This document shows, in pieces, positions 13,538 through 15,598 of a stretch of 15,598 bases of DNA. This stretch comes from Nitrospinota bacterium (GTDB lineage Bacteria > Nitrospirota > Thermodesulfovibrionia > Thermodesulfovibrionales > UBA1546), in the NCBI GenBank assembly GCA_018896985.1, contig JAHILQ010000057.1:1-15598 (forward strand), in the 5' to 3' direction. Positions within the stretch are counted from its first letter, which is position 1. Each line of letters begins with the position of its first letter. A program made the translations under genes and the position numbers. A model generated the notes under the pieces. That model ran no database searches. It was not told the origin of the DNA and saw only the letters and a program-made list of their open reading frames with translations.

Positions 13538-14230
13538 ATGGGCAAGAAGATTAAAGAAGCCAGAGAAAAAGTTGAGAGAAGAAAAGAGTATTCTATTGAG
13601 GATGCCATAGGTCTTGTAAAGAAAGCTTCCTTTACAAAATTTAATGAGACTGTTGACATGGCTGTAAATCTCGGAATTGACGCCAAAAAAACAGACCAGA
13701 TGGTTAGAAGCGCTGTTGTCCTTCCTCATGGCACAGGCAAACAGGTAAGGGTTGTTGTATTTGCAAAAGGTGAGAAAGAGAAAGAGGCGAGGGATGCAGG
13801 CGCAGATTATGTCGGCGCTGAAGACCTTATTGAAAAGATACAGCAGGGCTGGCTTGATTTTGATAAGGTAGTTGCAACGCCCGATATAATGGGTCTCGTT
13901 GGAAAGCTTGGTAAGTTGTTGGGCCCAAGGGGACTTATGCCGAATCCCAAGCTTGGAACGGTTACCTTTGATCTGACAAAGGCTGTAAAAGAGATAAAGG
14001 CCGGAAAGGTAGAGTATAAAACCGAAAAGGCAGGATTGATACATGTGCCGATTGGCAAGGTCTCATTTGATGATCAGAAGCTCATAGAAAATGCCATGGC
14101 AGTGATTGACGCAATAATAAAGGCTAAGCCGCCTACAAGCAAAGGCAAATATCTAAGAAAGGTGGCTGTATCATCTACGATGGGGCCCGGTGTAAAGATT
14201 GATGTTGGCAGGCTAACAGCAGCGAAATAA
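13538..14230 (+). CDS. rplA: 50S ribosomal protein L1
   Basis: L1 forms the mobile stalk that helps deacylated tRNA leave the E site. At 230 aa it is full length. Conserved stretches include FNETVDMAVNLGID, the RNA-binding LLGPRGLMPNPKLGTV (about 127-142), and the C-terminal VSSTMGPGVKID. The start has GAGG about 8 nt upstream. In E. coli L1 represses translation of its own operon by binding the rplK leader; no comparable structure is obvious here. Confidence 0.98.
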   Translation: MGKKIKEAREKVERRKEYSIEDAIGLVKKASFTKFNETVDMAVNLGIDAKKTDQMVRSAVVLPHGTGKQVRVVVFAKGEKEKEARDAGADYVGAEDLIEKIQQGWLDFDKVVATPDIMGLVGKLGKLLGPRGLMPNPKLGTVTFDLTKAVKEIKAGKVEYKTEKAGLIHVPIGKVSFDDQKLIENAMAVIDAIIKAKPPTSKGKYLRKVAVSSTMGPGVKIDVGRLTAAK

Positions 14231-14254
14231 GAAAGTTAAAATTTAAATAAAGTC

Positions 14255-14354
14255 AGAGACAGTAGGCAGTCTCGACGTATCGTCGGGACTTTAATCGTCC
14301 CGATATGTCGGGGCAGCCTACCGAGACGCTTTCCCCGTCTCTGGGAAAGGAGGG
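14255..14354 (+). ncRNA. L10 leader RNA (autoregulatory site for the L10-L12 complex)
   Basis: The stretch has the core of the bacterial L10 leader. AGAGAC (14255-14260) pairs with GTCTCT (14337-14342). AGTAGGC (14261-14267) is opposite GCCTACCGAG (14316-14325), where GTAGGC pairs with GCCTAC. In other bacteria the L10-L12 complex binds this element and represses translation of rplJ-rplL. The Shine-Dalgarno (14348-14354) follows the closing stem by 5 nt. An additional dyad, TCGGGAC (14283-14289)/GTCCCGA (14297-14303), lies in the apical part and resembles the short-word spacer repeats. Confidence 0.75.
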
Positions 14355-14359
14355 ATAAA

Positions 14360-14884
14360 CTGAAAAGGGAAGAAAAAACACACCTTATAGCTGAGCTTAA
14401 GGATAGATTCAAAAAGGCAAATGCAGTTGTTCTGACGGATTATAAAGGATTAACCGTTGCAGAGCTTTTTGAATTGAGGCGATTGTTGCGCGGTGCAGGG
14501 ATTGAGTACAAGGTTGTAAAAAATACACTTGCAAGAGCAGCATCTGCAAAAACAAGCCTGTCTGTAATCAGTGATTTATTAAAAGGCCCTGTTGGGATTG
14601 CTATCGGTTATGCCGATCCCGTGCAGGTTGCAAAGAAGGTCATTGAGTATTCCAAGAAGAATAATAAGCTGAAGGTAAATGGTGGAGTTGTTGAAGGCAG
14701 GCTATGCAATGCTGAAGACATCAAGTCAATAGCCGCACTGCCGCCGAGAGAAATTCTCCTCAGTATGCTGGCAGGCGTATTTAATGCGCCGCTGAGCAAA
14801 ATGGCAGGGGCATTGTCGGCGACAGTCAGTAGTTTTGCATACGCAGTGAACGCGTTGAAAGATAAAAAAAGTGTCAGTGGATAG
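14360..14884 (+). CDS. rplJ: 50S ribosomal protein L10, apparent CTG start
   Basis: L10 anchors the L12 dimers on the ribosomal stalk. Translation in the frame upstream of the first ATG (14474) gives KREEKTHLIAELKDRFKKAN, then VVLTDYKGLTVAELFELRRL, which matches the normal L10 N-terminus. The gene must therefore start near 14360. The only codon in the right place is CTG at 14360, preceded by AAAGGAGG at 6 nt; no ATG, GTG or TTG fits. The product is 174 aa. The globular part (about 1-135) contains YKVVKNTLARAA, and the C-terminal helix binds L12. The last residues (SVSG) are encoded by the word GTGTCAGTG of the following repeat spacer. Confidence 0.95.
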   Translation: MKREEKTHLIAELKDRFKKANAVVLTDYKGLTVAELFELRRLLRGAGIEYKVVKNTLARAASAKTSLSVISDLLKGPVGIAIGYADPVQVAKKVIEYSKKNNKLKVNGGVVEGRLCNAEDIKSIAALPPREILLSMLAGVFNAPLSKMAGALSATVSSFAYAVNALKDKKSVSG

Positions 14885-14980
14885 TGACAGTGTCAGTAAA
14901 TCAGAGCAGTAGAGCAATAGAGCAACAGAACAGTAGTAAAAAACTACTGCTCTACTGTGCTACTGCACTGCTGCACTAAA
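14885..14980 (+). repeat. Short-word repeat spacer, rplJ-rplL
   Basis: Begins with GTGTCAGT words continuing from the end of rplJ. From 14905 to 14974 a string of GCAGTAGAGCAATAGAGCAA-type words is followed, after AAAAA, by the complementary ACTACTGCTCTACTG-type words. The result is one long imperfect hairpin with a perfect AGTAGT/ACTACT top. It stops before the rplL Shine-Dalgarno (AGGAGG). Confidence 0.8.
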
Positions 14981-14999
14981 ATAAACAGGAGGATAAATA

Positions 15000-15374
15000 A
15001 TGTCAGTAACAAAGGAACAGGTTTTAGAATTCTTTGACAATATGACAGTGCTTGATATGTCAAAGTTCGTTAAGGAGTTTGAGGAGAGATATGGAGTTAC
15101 AGCAGCGGCCCCAATGGCAATGGCTGCCGCTCCAGGCGCACCTGCTGCTGCGGCAGAGGAGAAGACAAGTTTTGATGTAATTCTTGCCTCGGTTGGTGAT
15201 AAGAAAATCCAGGTAATAAAAGTTGTTCGTGAGATTACCGGACTCGGACTCAAAGAGGCAAAAGACCTTGTTGATGGCGCTCCGAAGCCTATTAAGACCG
15301 GAATCACAAAGGAAGAATCCGACTCTATTAAGGCAAAGGTTGAAGAACAGGGAGCAAAAGTAGAAATAAAATAA
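15000..15374 (+). CDS. rplL: 50S ribosomal protein L7/L12
   Basis: L12 dimers form the flexible stalk that recruits and activates translational GTPases. At 124 aa: N-terminal dimerisation domain (about 1-33, EQVLEFFDNMTVLDMSKFVK), Ala/Pro-rich hinge (about 37-57, starting AAAPMAMAAAPGAP), and C-terminal factor-binding domain (about 58-124), with KIQVIKVVREITGLGLKEAK and the LVDGAPKPIK segment. The ATG has AGGAGG 7-8 nt upstream. Normally made in excess of L10 from the same transcript. Confidence 0.98.
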   Translation: MSVTKEQVLEFFDNMTVLDMSKFVKEFEERYGVTAAAPMAMAAAPGAPAAAAEEKTSFDVILASVGDKKIQVIKVVREITGLGLKEAKDLVDGAPKPIKTGITKEESDSIKAKVEEQGAKVEIK

Positions 15375-15379
15375 AAAGA

Positions 15380-15465
15380 CCGTAATGCGTAATGCGTGAT
15401 ACGTGATGGGTAGGTAAGAAAGAAGTCTTTAACTTGTTACGGATTACGTGTTACGCATCACGCAT
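15380..15465 (+). repeat. Short-word repeat spacer, rplL-rpoB
   Basis: GTAATGCGTAATGCGTGATA words on the left (from 15382) face GTTACGGATTACGTGTTACG and GCATCACGCAT on the right, forming an imperfect hairpin. It belongs to the same word family as the rpmG-trpT spacer. AAAGAC (15375-15380) can also pair with GTCTTT (15425-15430). Confidence 0.7.
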
Positions 15466-15479
15466 AAAGAGGGAGACGT

Positions 15480-15598
15480 ATGGCAAGAATTCTCAGAGAA
15501 AGGTTGAATTTTGGGAAAGTTACTTCTTTCATGGAAGTGCCAAACCTTATAGACATTCAGAAAAATTCTTATGAGCAGTTTCTGCAGAAAGACGTCCC
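15480..15598 (+). CDS. rpoB: RNA polymerase beta subunit, 5' end only
   Basis: The first 39 complete codons of rpoB; the gene continues beyond the window. The N-terminus reads MARILRERLNFGKVTSFMEV, then PNLIDIQKNSYEQFLQ, matching the start of bacterial beta (P-L-L-I-Q-SFxxFL pattern). GAGGGAG lies just upstream of the ATG. The position after rplL is universal in bacteria, where rpoC normally follows. Confidence 0.95.
   Translation, partial: MARILRERLNFGKVTSFMEVPNLIDIQKNSYEQFLQKDV

Noticed and set aside
13502..14044. 180-codon minus-strand open frame opposite rplA
   Set aside because: It lies opposite the L1 coding sequence, is Phe/Leu/Cys-rich, and is explained by the codon pattern of rplA.
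14474..14884. rplJ starting at ATG 14474
   Set aside because: This would remove the conserved first ~38 residues of L10, which are clearly encoded upstream in the same frame behind a strong Shine-Dalgarno.

Overview
The window is a bacterial chromosome segment of moderate GC. It runs from the 3' end of a 23S rRNA gene to the first codons of rpoB. The housekeeping proteins (a 471-residue RpoD, zinc-type L33, LysM/SH3-like envelope protein, DUF2934 protein) and the cluster layout suggest Nitrospirota (Thermodesulfovibrionia-like) or a deltaproteobacterial-grade lineage. This is an inference from sequence character; no search was run.

Layout. (1) 1-478: 3' part of 23S rRNA, with no 5S gene recognisable after it. 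(2) 549-2092: promoter, leader hairpin and rpoD (primary sigma factor). (3) 2096-3130, minus: secreted LysM protein, convergent with rpoD. (4) 3269-3906, minus: HigBA/RelE-type toxin-antitoxin operon with a perfect palindromic operator on its own promoter. (5) 3984-6650: an accessory island bracketed by two imperfect ~90-bp direct repeats. It holds a small two-helix membrane protein, a solitary integron gene cassette (4704-5857, with attC) encoding a probable HEPN-domain protein, and a basic HTH-like protein. (6) 6845-7093: a DUF2934 protein. (7) 7405-15598: a continuous translation/transcription cluster in the order rpsL, rpsG, fusA, tuf, rpmG, trpT, secE, nusG, rplK, rplA, rplJ, rplL, rpoB, with a strong promoter before rpsL and an L10 leader RNA before rplJ.

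How it fits together. The 3' half is the translation core (S12, S7, EF-G, EF-Tu, L33, tRNA-Trp, L11, L1, L10, L12) with SecE, NusG and RNA polymerase beta. Here the str genes lie upstream of secE-nusG-rplKAJL-rpoB, joined at a single tuf gene; in many bacteria str follows rpoBC.

Most notable points. The cassette is supported by internal evidence: a folded attC, and a 10-bp exact match between its 5' boundary and the R'' arm of that attC. Almost every longer spacer of the ribosomal cluster is filled with a short-word tandem/inverted repeat that folds back on itself and stops before the next ribosome binding site. rplJ appears to start at a CTG codon behind a strong Shine-Dalgarno.
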